DNA of 64,000 nucleotides, taken from positions 253,001-317,000 of the forward strand of contig JAUTXW010002166.1 in assembly GCA_030620095.1 (NCBI GenBank), in the 5' to 3' direction. The notes beneath the pieces are model-generated. The model was not told where the DNA came from. It searched no databases and saw nothing but the letters and a program-made list of their open reading frames with translations. How positions within the stretch are numbered: position 1 is the first letter of the stretch; the number at the start of each line of letters is the position of its first letter. Position numbers and translations under genes: made by a program. This stretch comes from Kuschelorhynchus macadamiae (Eukaryota; Arthropoda; Insecta; Coleoptera; Curculionidae). Shown piece after piece: positions 1 to 11,397 of the stretch.

Positions 1-987
1 AACGCGTTATTTTCATTTTCATACACAGTTTAGTATACCTGAAATCAGTTACATGAAAACTTTGCTTGGCATCTCATCCCAAATGCTTTCCCAAGCACCA
101 AAATGCCAAAATGTTACTGCGGAAATTTGTCGTTTTAATTTTCCGACAAAATTTTGTATAGTTTAGTTTACCTGAAATCATTTACATAAAAAAGAAGCTT
201 TGATTTATATTCTAAACTTTTTCCTCAAGATAAAAATGTAAAAATTTGTCTGCGGAAATTTGTCATTTACATTTTTCACGGAAATTTTGAGCGCTTTTCC
301 AGGGCGCGGCACGATTGCGGACGAAACATTAGTATTCAGTTTTTCACAAAATGAAGTGAGGGCACGATTGCGGAATGTAAAAATAACGGCTGAACGCATC
401 GTATTGTCAGCGACATTTTATACCCGTATACGTGACAGCCCGAAATTTTTTTTAGATAATCTCAATAATTTGTCTGAGTCACGAAGTTTCATATAAGTAT
501 CTGTCTGCATATCTTTGAGAACTTCAAGGAATATAAACAAAGAAGGATGATCCTTTCTTGAGTCAGGCAATCGAACAAATATATACGAGCATTCCGCAAT
601 AATGCCATCGATTATTTTGCCTCCATCCGCAATCATGCCTTCGTTTTCGTTACTTAAAAAATGTAGAAGAATTTAGAATGTAAATCAAAGTTTTTTTTTT
701 GTGTAACTGATTTTAGATATTCTAAACTATACAAAATTTCCGCAGAAAATGAAAATGACAAATTTCCGCAGACACATTTTAACATTTTCGTGCTTGGGAA
801 AGAGTTTGGGATGAGATGCAATGCAAAGTTTTCATGTAACTGATTTCAGGTATACTAAACTGTGCAGAACGGAAATGACGCATTTCCGCAGCAAAATTCT
901 TATTTTCCGTTATTTAGAAAAGCTCCTAGAATATGTAAAACTAGATACTTTCCTTATAACCAATTTCAGGTAAACGAAACTTGAGCC
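1..987. mobile_element. Foldback DNA element with long repeated arms (left end cut by window)
   Basis: Bases about 10-230 reappear in reverse complement at about 665-880. For example, the block with GTTTAGTATACCTGAAATC on the left is matched by GATTTCAGGTATACTAAAC at about 842-860. Each arm is itself built of two or three similar subunits, each holding a GTTTAGTNTACCTGAAATCA-type core. A further right-hand subunit at about 897-987 has no partner in the window, so the element probably continues to the left of base 1. The centre (about 260-660) is GC-richer and also partly self-complementary, around the GCACGATTGCGG and CCGCAATCATGCC segments. No transposase is seen. This looks like a non-autonomous foldback or long-TIR element. 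Confidence 0.6.
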
Positions 988-2110
988 ATAAAACAATATG
1001 TTATTGTGTCTTCATTTAATTAATTTCTAATTCTAAAAGTGATTTTTTTTTGTTTGCCAACAAAAACACTTGGCGTTTTCTAGTTCTCATTTATCACTAC
1101 CTTTCTGTCTAACCGGAAATACAATAACAATAGATAAACCAGAAGTTAATGTCACAAAAAGCAGACTTGAAAGCAGATTAATATACTGGCTCTATCTGGA
1201 AAAATATTTTACAAATGGGCTTTTACACCATCTAAAAAAATGTCTTGTTTGTCATGTTTCTAGGTCTAGCAGTTTAGGTTGAGTCTTGATAACACATATC
1301 GAGCCAATTCATTATAGATCACCTAAAAAGCCAAAAGATGTAAAAAATTAAATTGATGTCCGAAGGGTTTATAATAACCTAATTTTATACAAAGTGTTTT
1401 ATGTAATAAGTTTTATAAAATATAATACGTCAAAAGCTGCAAAAAATGAAATTGATGAGTGCATGGCATTTCTTAATAAAATAATTTTATAAACTTAAAA
1501 CATGTAACTTAAAATTTGCTCCAGATGTTTTCTGCCACCCTGTATATAATAAAAATCAAAATATGCAAACAATAAAACAAGATTAATGTATTTTAAAAAC
1601 ATTTTATCATTTTTTGAAATATAATAATGTTTAAAGATTTCTACGTGTCACCCCGCTGAGGATGTATGAATTTCGAAATATACTCTCTTGGTCTGGCTTA
1701 GATCTAAAATGAATATTATAATCCAAAGTATATGTCTCTAGTTCTAGCAGTTCGGGGTGAAGGTTGGTTAATAGATGTAACCAAAGAATGTTTACAGACC
1801 ACCCTGTATAACAAAGGTCAAACGATGCAAAAGGTAAAAATTGAGGTGCTTAAGTCCAATGATTGGATTGGGCGTTGATAAGATAATCAATCAGAACTTT
1901 GCCTTTTATATATGTTTTTTATGTATAGATGAAAATATTAGTCCTCAAATTATCTAAAAAATAAAACGACTAGTACCAGTGAGGAGATTCAAAGATCGAA
2001 ACTTTGGCTACTATTATAAAGATGGCACATTGCAGTAATATTTCATACAGAAATTTTGCGATAACAAGTTTTACGGCAAACCGCTGTATTTTACGGCCAC
2101 ACTTCTATAT
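988..2110. other. Intergenic or intronic AT-rich DNA, nothing recognised
   Basis: No open frame with family resemblance, splice-bounded exon or clear repeat boundary was seen. Short phrases such as CACCCTGTATA, common at the ends of dispersed insect repeats, occur near 1540 and 1800, so this is probably old repeat debris. Confidence 0.4.
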
Positions 2111-2111
2111 C

Positions 2112-2342
2112 ATTTGACCGGACTTATGTTAAGTCTCAACACTGGAACATGTGTTGGACGATAGATCAAAATACGAGAGTTCTAACCACACTACACCACA
2201 ACTTGTTACGTTCTGGACGAGCGTTAGTTAGTTTATATCATCTGCTGATGATGCTAACTTGGTTAGCGAAACGCGCGTCCAGAACGTAACAAGTTGTGGT
2301 GTAGTGTGGTTAGAACTCTTGTATTTTGATCGGACTTATGTT
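2112..2342 (+). mobile_element. Solo PLE-type terminal repeat remnant: 56-bp inverted repeat between direct repeats
   Basis: Bases 2164-2219 and 2276-2331 are inverted copies, 56 nt each with a single mismatch. They enclose a 56-nt centre that contains a hammerhead-type core. The unit is bracketed by an imperfect direct repeat reading TTTGAYCGGACTTATGTT at 2113-2130 and 2325-2342, which looks like a target duplication. Hairpins of this CTGATGA-stem-GAAAC kind are typical of the terminal repeats of Penelope-like elements. No reverse transcriptase remains here, so this would be a solo terminal remnant or a derived short element. Confidence 0.5.
2242..2282 (+). ncRNA. Hammerhead ribozyme-like motif with complete core
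   Basis: CTGATGA lies at 2245-2251. A perfect 6-bp stem II follows (GCTAAC 2253-2258, loop TTG, GTTAGC 2262-2267), then GAAA at 2268-2271. The next bases form the 8-nt palindrome ACGCGCGT (2271-2278), followed by C2279, giving a GTC cleavage triplet. A short palindromic stem III of this kind is what dimer-forming type I hammerheads of PLEs use. CTG 2242-2244 can pair with CAG 2280-2282 as stem I. One extra T (2252) sits between the core and stem II. Cleavage activity is inferred, not shown. Confidence 0.55.
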
Positions 2343-3743
2343 GCATTAGATTTTCCTGTGCAAATTTTGAAGGCAAAATTACTTTAGCAATACGTATAGA
2401 AAGTTGAAACGTATGCTACAGTGCACTAAACCCACTGGGATTTGATTATGCTAAGTGCTACAGTGCACTAAACCCACTGGCATATGATTATGCTAATTGT
2501 GCACAGTGATATTGCAATAAAAAATCAACAAAATTGTAAATGAGGTTATAATTATTCTCCTAAATGTGTGGATATACCTATGTAGTAAATCCAAAGTCGG
2601 TTCAATAACATACAAAAATTGAGAATTATTCCAATAACTACAGATTTAAAATATAAACTTTTCTTTATTTTTATATAAATGTATATAAACAATCGTTTAT
2701 TTCTTAAATAAAAATAAGTAATATTTCTGGCTTGTTTTAAACATTGTATGCATAATGGCTTCCTTTAGTATAGATCTGGTTACAACATTTTCACAAAACA
2801 AGAAAGGATTATTCGCCATCAAACCGTTACAAGTAGAAAGGTTTTTTGTGATGTGAGAAAACTGTCTTCGTCGTGTTCGTAATTTAAGTAAATTTAACAA
2901 CTTAAACATCTTTATATATTTTATAAACTACCTAAATTTGTCAATATTCTTAAAGTTTCATTTCATATGTTCTGTAAATCTTAGGTAATAACTTCTCTAA
3001 AATTTTAGAAATACTCTATTGTGTCATAAATTCTCCAAATTTCATAGAAATTCCCAATCTTTCGAGAATAGTTCCAGACAATAGTTCATTTTTAAATTCC
3101 CGAGAATTTTACAATATTAATAGGGAAGGATATAAAATGAACCCTAGAGTTTTTCAATACTAATCCAAAAATGTGTTGTAAAGCTATTTTACTTTAAACC
3201 TGCCATAATCCAGTATTATCTATTTTTCAAACTGGTGCAGTAATTAATCCATAAGTAATTTAATAACAAAAAAGCTGCCATGTGACCAAGTATTTTGCTT
3301 GTGCCATGCATATTACCTTCCAGGATCCGGTACTAATGAATCGGATTATAAGAACTATCTTTTGAGCTTTCCATCGACTCAACCGGCAGAATTTACGAAT
3401 AGTTTTTTTATTGTTTAGCTACATAATTTTCAAACTTCTATTTGCCAAAGTAAATAAATTATTCCGCGTCAAGCGAAGTTGATGCTATGGACCTGATGAG
3501 CAACATATAGAAACTCCTTTCGCTATTGTAAAGCCAAGAGGTGATTTTAAAATTGGTCGTATCACGATTTGAATGAACTACTCTATTAACGTATCTCGCA
3601 ATAGCTGCCAAGTTCAAAGTTTGTATATTTTTAACAAGTTTTTTTACACTTTTGGTGTGTATCCCGTAATTTCCCAAATAAAATAATTCATAAAATTTTG
3701 AGCCTCCCCTAAATATGAAAAATATAGTATCCCATTTGCTTAC
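2343..3743. other. Presumed ASCC2 intron or 3' region, no exon identified
   Basis: This is downstream of the last ASCC2 exon I can place. The short final exon expected in this family (a basic tail with an NHNR-like motif) was looked for on the minus strand and not found. A 33-codon plus-strand frame at 2755-2856 is discussed under findings. AATAAA-like words occur but cannot be tied to a transcript. Confidence 0.35.
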
Positions 3744-3897
3744 CCAATACATCGTCCTTTGCTTTAGGTTGCTTAGTACTGTTGCTGGCTGATTTTCTGC
3801 TTCTAAACGTAGCTTCCCTTCTTTCTCTTAAAACTGCTGGGTCTACACAGAAGTTAAGCCTATTTCTCTCTGAGGAGAGACCACTACCATCTTCATT
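3744..3897 (-). CDS. ASCC2: ASCC2 exon G (C-terminal region)
   Basis: The exon lies between an acceptor (ATAG, 3898-3901) and a GTAAGC donor (3743-3738), is 154 bp long and starts in phase 0 after exon F. It encodes 51 residues plus one base. The stretch FCVDPAVLRERREATFRSRK matches the conserved segment near the end of ASCC2 proteins, where a DPAVLRE core precedes a basic tail. It is the most downstream exon recognised; one more short basic exon should follow. Assignment rests on the family motif and on the phase match to exon F. Confidence 0.85.
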
Positions 3898-4034
3898 CTA
3901 TAAAAAAAATCAATTTTTATGAAATACAGGAAAAACGTAAAAACTTTTATTTAAGCTTTTTAAGCAAGTTTTAATAATATATAAAAATAGCAAACAATTA
4001 TTGGAACTGGAAGAATTGTTCTTAAATGGGCTAG

Positions 4035-4700
4035 AAATTCTTCCGATATGTTTAGTTCCATATGATTAAAGTGTCGTCGACATAATATCTGAATAAAACT
4101 CAATTTTCTTCTTGCTTTTTGATAGCTTTATAGTTTCAAACCATTTCAAGTAAATGTTAGCAATCACAGGGTAGAGAGATAAACCAAGAAGGAAACCGTC
4201 ATCTTGAGCGAATATATTTAACCCAAAAATAAAAATTACACTGCCCTTTCAACAGGTTCATGATTCTATCAAAGGGTAGCATAGTCCATTCTGCGAGAAA
4301 CTTCACTTGATGATGGGCAATGATTTTTCCATTAGATTGGAGCATTGGTAACAAGACCATCCACATCAAAGCTTACAAATTCATCTTCTAACTCTAGAAG
4401 AATATCGTGCACGATTTTCAACATCAGAAAGACTCATACTCTTCGATACCTGACTTGGCTGATATGCAGCAAGGGTTTGAAGAGTTCGCTAGTCGGTGAA
4501 GCTTGCGTCGGAGCTTGTGACTAGATACAATCGCATGTTGGCTTTTTGGATTTTTTGGTAGACCATATAGGGAACATAACATATTAGCAAGGCCAGATGT
4601 TTGTCAAGTGAGATAATCCTTGTAGCGTTTCAAAACCTGGGCATTTTTTTTTTCTATGGCAAATGTAAAATCATTGTAAAATACCCGGTATTTTCACTTT
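4035..4700 (-). pseudogene. Decayed Penelope-like reverse transcriptase fragment
   Basis: Read on the minus strand with several frameshifts and stops, this stretch shows PLE reverse transcriptase landmarks in order. LYGLPK lies near 4575, FVSFDVDGLVTNAPI (catalytic motif A aspartate) near 4330-4375, and a degenerate version of the GSPLSPVIAN motif near 4170. The YYVDDTLII motif (catalytic YVDD) is near 4080. The copy is truncated and non-functional, and belongs to a different subfamily from the PLEs at 17-21 kb. It lies in the intron between ASCC2 exons F and G. Confidence 0.6.
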
Positions 4701-5934
4701 CTTAGAGCTTATTGAATCTGCTTATCTTACGTTAAAACATAAGGACCGTTGCGTTTCTTTTGTACAGATATTGTCACCACCCAGCTTTTTAATTGCAAAT
4801 TCCTTCTTTACTAAGGTCAGACCAAATCTGTTTCGTTTTATCAAATCCCATTTTTTTTCTTCTACTAAACTATTCCGCTTTTAGTTCTTCTATGTTTACT
4901 ACGTATCCGGAGCTTCGTTAAAAAATGATGTCCTTTGTTTAAAAGTTGTTATCCAGTAAGAGTGAAGAAAGACCCGTGAAGAAATATTTACTACTTCCCT
5001 TTATTGGTAAATGTTCTGTCTGATGCTGACTGCAGAACTTTTTAAATTTTCCGATCCAAAATATCACAATATATTATCGAAACGTACATAACTCAAAGTG
5101 AAGAACATGCGAGAGAAAAGAAAATTTGACTCGAAATGTATGTTTCATTATCAACAAATCAGTTAATCTTAAATTACATCCACAAAGTATGCGGTTTAAG
5201 AACTAGTCCTAATATGAAACTCATAACTAAAAACCGAAGCCTAATAATCATCTACTCCTTGTTTTGGCCTATCTAATTTTGTAGCCACACAATAATGTAA
5301 AAAAATAGTGTTTAATTCGTTTTTTAGTTTGAGAAAAGTAGGCAAAAGAAAATATTTTATAAATCATTTTTTTCGTTTGAGTTAATGCTAACAATATGCA
5401 TATTAATTGCCGTTTCCGATATAACGCAACTGTAATTGAAAAATGTTATCAAAGACAGTTATTGTGAGAGCCGGCGATGAGCATTTGTAGCATTTTATCA
5501 CCGGAAAGTGAGCCGAAATTAGTGGTATCTCAATTAATGTATCATTTTCTTTTGCGTTGTCGTGTTTTAGACTGAGGAGGGACGCATACATCTCGTGTTT
5601 TGTCTATGCACACAGACACAGGTCTGAATGAAACCTAACCAACCTGTCTGTCCTGTAGTCATTGCACAAAAGAGATACATATATCCCGGCTTTTATCGGA
5701 CCACCGCGTAGGTTTGAATTAACCCTAATTCGGCTGTCTTGCCTTCTGCACCTCACTGTCAACTAAACAGACTAGCAAATAAGCACAAAGGGCAATAATC
5801 TAAAATTAAAGCAAGTTACAAAAGACAGGATAGGACATTAAAGAGAATTTTAGGGCGTCGATGTATGTATGGCACTGGATTTGTGAAGGTGATGTAAAGC
5901 TGCGTTTTTTTGTGCTTTCCTTTTTTTTTAAAAA
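4701..5934. other. ASCC2 intron, AT-rich, nothing recognised
   Basis: No domain or exon found. The first part may be further PLE debris, because it continues from the fragment at 4035-4700, but it cannot be read. Confidence 0.3.
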
Positions 5935-6175
5935 CCATTACATATAAATGTTAACAATCACCCATGAGAAAGATTAACCAATAAATTAAGCACATAACTT
6001 ATTTTTTATTAAATGTAAGAATTACACAGCTCTTCCATTATTCCATTCTGTGAGAAACCAAGAAAACTTGGTCTTGTTAATGGACAAAGATTTTTCCATT
6101 GGAACATTTGTAACAAGATAAAAACATCAAAGTTTACAAATTCATCTTCTAACTCAGCAGAATATTATTCACGTT
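5935..6175 (-). pseudogene. Second decayed PLE fragment, related to 4140-4410
   Basis: This segment is recognisably homologous at DNA level to 4140-4410. Shared landmarks include AAATGTTARCAATCACCC, a TCCATTCTGYGAGAAAC block and TTACAAATTCATCTTCTAAC. It is therefore a second, shorter remnant of the same PLE subfamily in the same orientation. No usable reading frame remains. Confidence 0.5.
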
Positions 6176-6687
6176 TGAATTAGCCCTAATTCGAATAACT
6201 TGTTTACTTACTTACTTACTTTAAACCAAACAGTGAAGAAAATAGACAAAAAAAGCGATAAGCTGGAACTAAAGTAAGTTAGAAAAGACACTATGGGACA
6301 TTAACAAGTATTTTAGTGATGTAAAATTAAAAGATCTAACTAGAGGGTATTTATAGTATTTTTTTAATTCTGGAGATGGGAATATTTTGTTTAGAAAACT
6401 TAGTGCCACACACTTTCAAATTTACAAGACAAAGACTGGTCAATATTAAGTGCAATATGTCCATTTTAAGCATGTATTAACTGAAATTAGGTCGTTACTT
6501 TGAAAGCTAAATTAATTGGTCGTTTATAATAAATACATTTTTAAAAGACATTTTCCAAAACTTGTTTGTAAATTTTGACCTACGTTTTGGTCCTCTATTT
6601 AGAAATATCACAATCCTCCACAGTACCAGTCTCACTACACATTATTTTAAATGAAGCTGTTTTGGTTTTAATAACGAATATGTTTAC

Positions 6688-6853
6688 CTCTGACATTTCA
6701 TCTTCACTTTCAGATTCTCTGCCTCTATTTTGCCTATTTGGATTAAACGTCTGTAATTCTTCACTAACATGATTATCGGGAACTGGTATAGACGTGTCAT
6801 CGCTAAACTGGTCATCATATTCATCGTCATATATATGGTGATAATCATATTGA
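6688..6853 (-). CDS. ASCC2: ASCC2 exon F (acidic YDDEYDD region)
   Basis: The exon is 166 bp, with acceptor TTTTAG at 6859-6854 and donor GTAAAC starting at 6687. Its first base completes an Ile codon with the two last bases of exon E, and it ends in phase 0. It encodes 55 residues, beginning with a tyrosine- and aspartate-rich run (YDYHHIYDDEYDDQFSDD). This is the counterpart of the YYEDEYDDTYD segment of animal ASCC2, and a Ser/Glu/Asp-rich end follows. The region lies between the CUE domain and the basic tail and is predicted to be disordered. Confidence 0.9.
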
Positions 6854-6929
6854 CTAAAACAAATAAAATTTAATTAACCTCTACGCCAAGAAGAGGATTT
6901 TTTCGCCTTTCTCCTTTTTGCTCTCAATT

Positions 6930-6932
6930 ATG

Positions 6933-6988
<56 letters not shown>
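6930..6988. repeat. (TA)n microsatellite
   Basis: An uninterrupted TA run follows a short TGTATG lead. It directly abuts the end of a MITE whose first bases are CAGTGTGATCC. It lies in the ASCC2 intron just upstream of exon F. Confidence 0.95.
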
Positions 6989-6991
<3 letters not shown>

Positions 6992-7706
6992 TGTGATCCG
7001 CTTGTCGTAAGTACACCCCTGTATCTCCGGAATTAGTGACTAAATTAGTTTGAAATGTTATTGCTCTGTATGTACAGATTTAAAATCTGATTTTTTTGAC
7101 AGACTCAACTTTGACATCGTTCATTAAACGTGCGAACCTAGGTAGAAAAGTGTCGAATTTTTGAAAAAATATTAGAGATTTTTTTATGGAAATATTGACG
7201 TTAGATTCTTATTCAGCATCATCAAGAACACCTCTAAACCAAATTTCAACAAAATATTTCATTGGCTTTCGGTGATCCGAGCTATCACAACACATATCAC
7301 AAAATGCATGCAAAATTCTAGTAAGCCATTACCTCTGTCAAATTAAAGTGTTTTTCATTTTTTATATATTTTTACTATCTTTATTGAATTTAGAAAAGAA
7401 AATTGCTCTAAGACGTTCTTTAAAAAACGTCCGAGTTATTCAAGGTTCTGACGACATTGTGTTTGTTAATAATGTCTTATCATTAAAATTATCACTTAAT
7501 GTCTTAGAGCAAGTTTCTTACCAAAACAAATTTAAAATAGTTTTTTATATAAAGGCAATGGTTTACGAGAATTTTGCCTTTGAAATGTAAAAAAATGCAT
7601 TTATTGAAAACTCGTATCTCCGAAAGCCGAAATATTTTGTTAACATTTGGTTTGGTATTGATGATGCTGAAGAAGATCACAATTTCCATAAAAATATCAA
7701 TCATAT
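6989..7706. mobile_element. TA-targeting MITE, copy 1
   Basis: The end CAGTGTGATCC abuts a TA array. The first 190 bases match the reverse complement of the end of the element at 21118-21738; both share CAACTTTGACATCGTTCATT and an ACTTTTTCGAATT-like stretch. Inside is an inverted repeat: the block around CAGCATCATCAAGAA (about 7215-7290) returns inverted at about 7608-7680. No transposase is present. Insertion at TA and the palindromic build suggest a mariner-type non-autonomous element. Confidence 0.55.
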
Positions 7707-8885
7707 TTTTTTCAAATTTTGGATTTTTCACAAAATTCTTAACATATTCTATGTGGAATATTCTATACCAATTCTATATTCAATTGTTTTCGACTTATTG
7801 CCCTTTGATAACTCACAACTTCGAACTTTTACAGGTTATAAAGGAAATTGGTTCGTTACTTTTTTATCTCCATGAAAACATGAACCATTGATCTAAGCAG
7901 AAGTAAAAGTTTTTCTGGTTTTGGCGAAAAAATGGGAAAAAGTTTAATGTTATCTTAAATAGCAAATATTAAAAAAACACAAATATCTAACGTAGGAATT
8001 TACAAATCGTATTTGCGTAAGTCGATACATTTAGATTTTACAGCTTGTCAAAAAATTATCCATTTTTAATATCTCGAAAACTGAACTTAGGTACAGAAGA
8101 TACTACATGAAATATTAGAGCAAAATTCTAAATATTTCATTTAAAAAATAATTTAATTAATAATAATTTTTAACTACCTTGTATATTGAACAACATTTTT
8201 CCAAATTAAAGAGTCAATAAAAAATGATGGCTCAGAACCATATTTTATATCCCGATTAATTGACGTGATTAATAGGCCACCGCGAAATCTATTAGATCAA
8301 CTTCCTGTCAAAATGCGACCCTTCCGTTCACCACTGGAAGTGGACACTAGTGTCGTGATTTGACAGTTCGGGCTAAATCTTAAGATTACATAAAATGTAT
8401 TTGGAATGTTCCTCTAATCTCAAAGACAAATTAATTTACGGAGTGTGTTACAAATACTGTTTACACAACAATAACAATAATGCTATTATGTTAAAAATTA
8501 AATCACGCATTTTTCTCACTAAAGAGGTTTGTACGCTATGGCGAGTTCTTTCTTCAATGGTTTTTACTCATGGCTTATTGTTATTTTTATTTCAGTGTTC
8601 TTTTGAAAGCCTTCGTGTTTTATTTATAACGATTATGACCGTGCGGGCATATATAAATTTTGACATTTTTGTTGTTTATGAATACTAACACTCTAAACAT
8701 TGTTTTTTGACATATACCGTTAATACTGTAGGTTAGCCATTTCGGTTTTAAGTAAAATCGTTGTTATTCCACCATTTAAAAAACAAAAGCCAACTTCTGA
8801 TATGTCGTTAAAAAGTAAAAAAATCTCAACCCTTCAAAATTAGCCTTATATATAATCATATAAGTATACCAAGTTTCAAATTATA
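7707..8885 (+). repeat. 1.18-kb direct repeat, copy 1
   Basis: This segment is repeated almost base for base at 8946-9685 plus 11398-11835. Offsets are constant (1239, then 2950 after the insertion). Only a T/C change near 8679 and a length change in a T-run were noticed. No coding function is recognised; open frames inside it are short and lack motifs. Confidence 0.85.
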
Positions 8886-8945
8886 GCAATATGCAGTGGT
8901 CTCAAAAAAGCGAGGCATGAATTTTTATTTTTTAAGTGAGTTCCC

Positions 8946-9685
8946 TTTTTTCAAATTTTGGATTTTTCACAAAATTCTTAACATATTCTATGTGGAATAT
9001 TCTATACCAATTCTATATTCAATTGTTTTCGACTTATTGCCCTTTGATAACTCACAACTTCGAACTTTTACAGGTTATAAAGGAAATTGGTTCGTTACTT
9101 TTTTATCTCCATGAAAACATGAACCATTGATCTAAGCAGAAGTAAAAGTTTTTCTGGTTTTGGCGAAAAAATGGGAAAAAGTTTAATGTTATCTTAAATA
9201 GCAAATATTAAAAAAACACAAATATCTAACGTAGGAATTTACAAATCGTATTTGCGTAAGTCGATACATTTAGATTTTACAGCTTGTCAAAAAATTATCC
9301 ATTTTTAATATCTCGAAAACTGAACTTAGGTACAGAAGATACTACATGAAATATTAGAGCAAAATTCTAAATATTTCATTTAAAAAATAATTTAATTAAT
9401 AATAATTTTTAACTACCTTGTATATTGAACAACATTTTTCCAAATTAAAGAGTCAATAAAAAATGATGGCTCAGAACCATATTTTATATCCCGATTAATT
9501 GACGTGATTAATAGGCCACCGCGAAATCTATTAGATCAACTTCCTGTCAAAATGCGACCCTTCCGTTCACCACTGGAAGTGGACACTAGTGTCGTGATTT
9601 GACAGTTCGGGCTAAATCTTAAGATTACATAAAATGTATTTGGAATGTTCCTCTAATCTCAAAGACAAATTAATTTACGGAGTGT
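8946..9685 (+). repeat. 1.18-kb direct repeat, copy 2, left part
   Basis: This matches 7707-8446. The copy stops abruptly at 9685 where a 1712-bp insertion begins, and resumes at 11398. The near identity indicates a recent tandem duplication or a repeat family inserted twice. Confidence 0.85.
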
Positions 9686-11397
9686 TGCAAAAAAGTGTAT
9701 AACGCAGATAACATCACGACCCGATATTTACTAGTACAAGCCAAATCATGTTGACACTAGGAAAAATTGTCTTAGGAGGGGAGTGGACAAGAAAGAAGTC
9801 TAATTACTTTGTCCATTGAGTGTAAATTGTGACACAGTATTTCGCCACCGGGTCAAGGGATAAAAATGGCTAATAATGCAACTAACAAAAACCTTAAGTC
9901 GTAAGTAATTTTTACAATTTTTATTTCTGTCGGGTAAGTATATTTTTCATATAAATTTCAAATATGTCTAAAAAGCAGCAGCCTCCACTGACTCTCATCA
10001 CATAAAAATTCCTTTTCAACGGCATATGGAAAAACAACGATTTTACTTACTTACAACAAAATGGCTACCTTACAGTGTTAATAACGGCATCTATCAAAAA
10101 ACTATTATTTTATAATTTTAGTATTAGGATGTTTCCTTCTTGTTTTATAAGCTGGCAAAGCACTCGCATTTGTTTAAACCAAAATGTCAAGGTTTATATT
10201 TTTTTTTCAAAAAATCTTTTTTAAAACCAACTTTTCTCGAAAATTCCATACAGAAAAATATACATTTTAATACACCTAATCTAAGACTAATAACTTCTTA
10301 AGTTTAATAAATAGAATTTGGAATAAACGGGGTGTACAGGGAGTTTAGAGCTCGCAATCCGGACATCCCATCGATAACGTCCCTGCAGTATAGTCCTAGC
10401 AGCTCAAGGCCGTAAAACCGAAGGAAGAAAGAAAACAATTAGCTCTCTTAGGACGTTCTCCAAATGTTGATGACTTATAATATCTAGGGCCGTTCGTATG
10501 TGTTGTTCCCGATCTAGGTGTAGGAATTTTTGCATACACTTTATCCTTTATGTAGCCCCAAATGTTGAACGCCAGCGGAGTAAGATCCGGCGACCTCACT
10601 GGCCATCTAATTGGACCACTTGTACCAATCCAACGTTCACCAAAATGTTCCTGTAAGAAATGTGTGGCATCTCTTGAAATATGCGCGGGTGAGCCATCTT
10701 GCTGAAAAGAAAATCGGCGATTGACGTTCAGTGACAGGTTATCCATATCTGATTTTTCCACAAATTCCAAATCTTACTCCGTTGAAAAATATCGGTCCAC
10801 CACTTTAAGCCACATAATACAAATACCGTTCCCCTTATTAATTGGATGTTCTCCATAGCCCAGTATTTGGAAGTGTTCCTATTGGACAATTCTCTAAAAC
10901 GGGATTCGACCGTAAAAAAAAAATTGTGAAATTGGTTGTCGTTAGCTTCCTGTTCCAAAAACCACTCACAAAATATTAATCTATTAAAATCAGTTTCAAT
11001 AAAGATGGTGGTGGATTGCGTATTTAAATGATTTAAATTTATTTTCTTCCGAATTTTTCTGGTACTTTCACGCCCACTTGAATATTCATTTGCTATTTGA
11101 CGAACTGACGATGCTGGATCAAATTTTACAAACGTTGATTTCAGCCTCTTCACTTATTATGTATCTCCTCAATTCTTGCCTATCTAGCCCCATTTTAAGA
11201 TCTCGTTTTAGCCTAATAAAGTACTTGATGCAGGATGATTTCGATTAGAGTGTCTTTCCACATAAATCCTTAGTGCTTCTGTTGAGATTTTCGAAGCTTC
11301 GCCATAAATCATGATCATGTCAACTTTGGGCTCTAGCATGCAAATTGGCATATTGGATCACCATTTTACTATCTATAATCAAATTATAGATCTGCAT
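9686..11397. mobile_element. 1.71-kb insertion carrying a dead mariner-like transposase
   Basis: The boundaries come from comparison with the uninterrupted copy at 7707-8885. The insert holds a mariner-like transposase remnant on the minus strand in its right half. On the left half (about 9686-10380), a short ATG frame at about 9867 runs into a GTAAGT-type donor near 9902, but no product is recognised. Clear terminal inverted repeats or a TA duplication were not found at the insertion borders, so the mariner may sit inside a larger insert. Confidence 0.6.
10396..11345 (-). pseudogene. Mariner-like (Tc1/mariner superfamily) transposase, broken
   Basis: Read on the minus strand, it begins near 11345 with an N-terminal helix-turn-helix-like segment (VDMIMIYGEASKI). 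It continues through stops to a frame (11153-10728) with FCEWFLEQEAND followed by FTVESRF, where the usual FTDES first catalytic aspartate is Val. A second frame (10770-10396) carries FQQDGSPAH with the second catalytic Asp and WPVRSPDLTPLAFNIWG with the third acidic position. The lost first Asp, the stops and the frameshift make it inactive. It resembles transposases common in insect genomes. Confidence 0.8.

Noticed and set aside
2697..2909. Minus-strand 70-codon frame as the missing last ASCC2 exon
   Set aside because: It lacks the basic NHNR-like tail and a convincing acceptor.
3459..3752. 97-codon minus-strand frame starting near ASCC2 exon G
   Set aside because: It mostly reads through the donor into the intron; no family similarity.
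8395..8688. 97-codon frame in the duplicated segment as a conserved gene
   Set aside because: The frame is kept only because the DNA copies are nearly identical, and it is cut by the insertion in copy 2; no domain.
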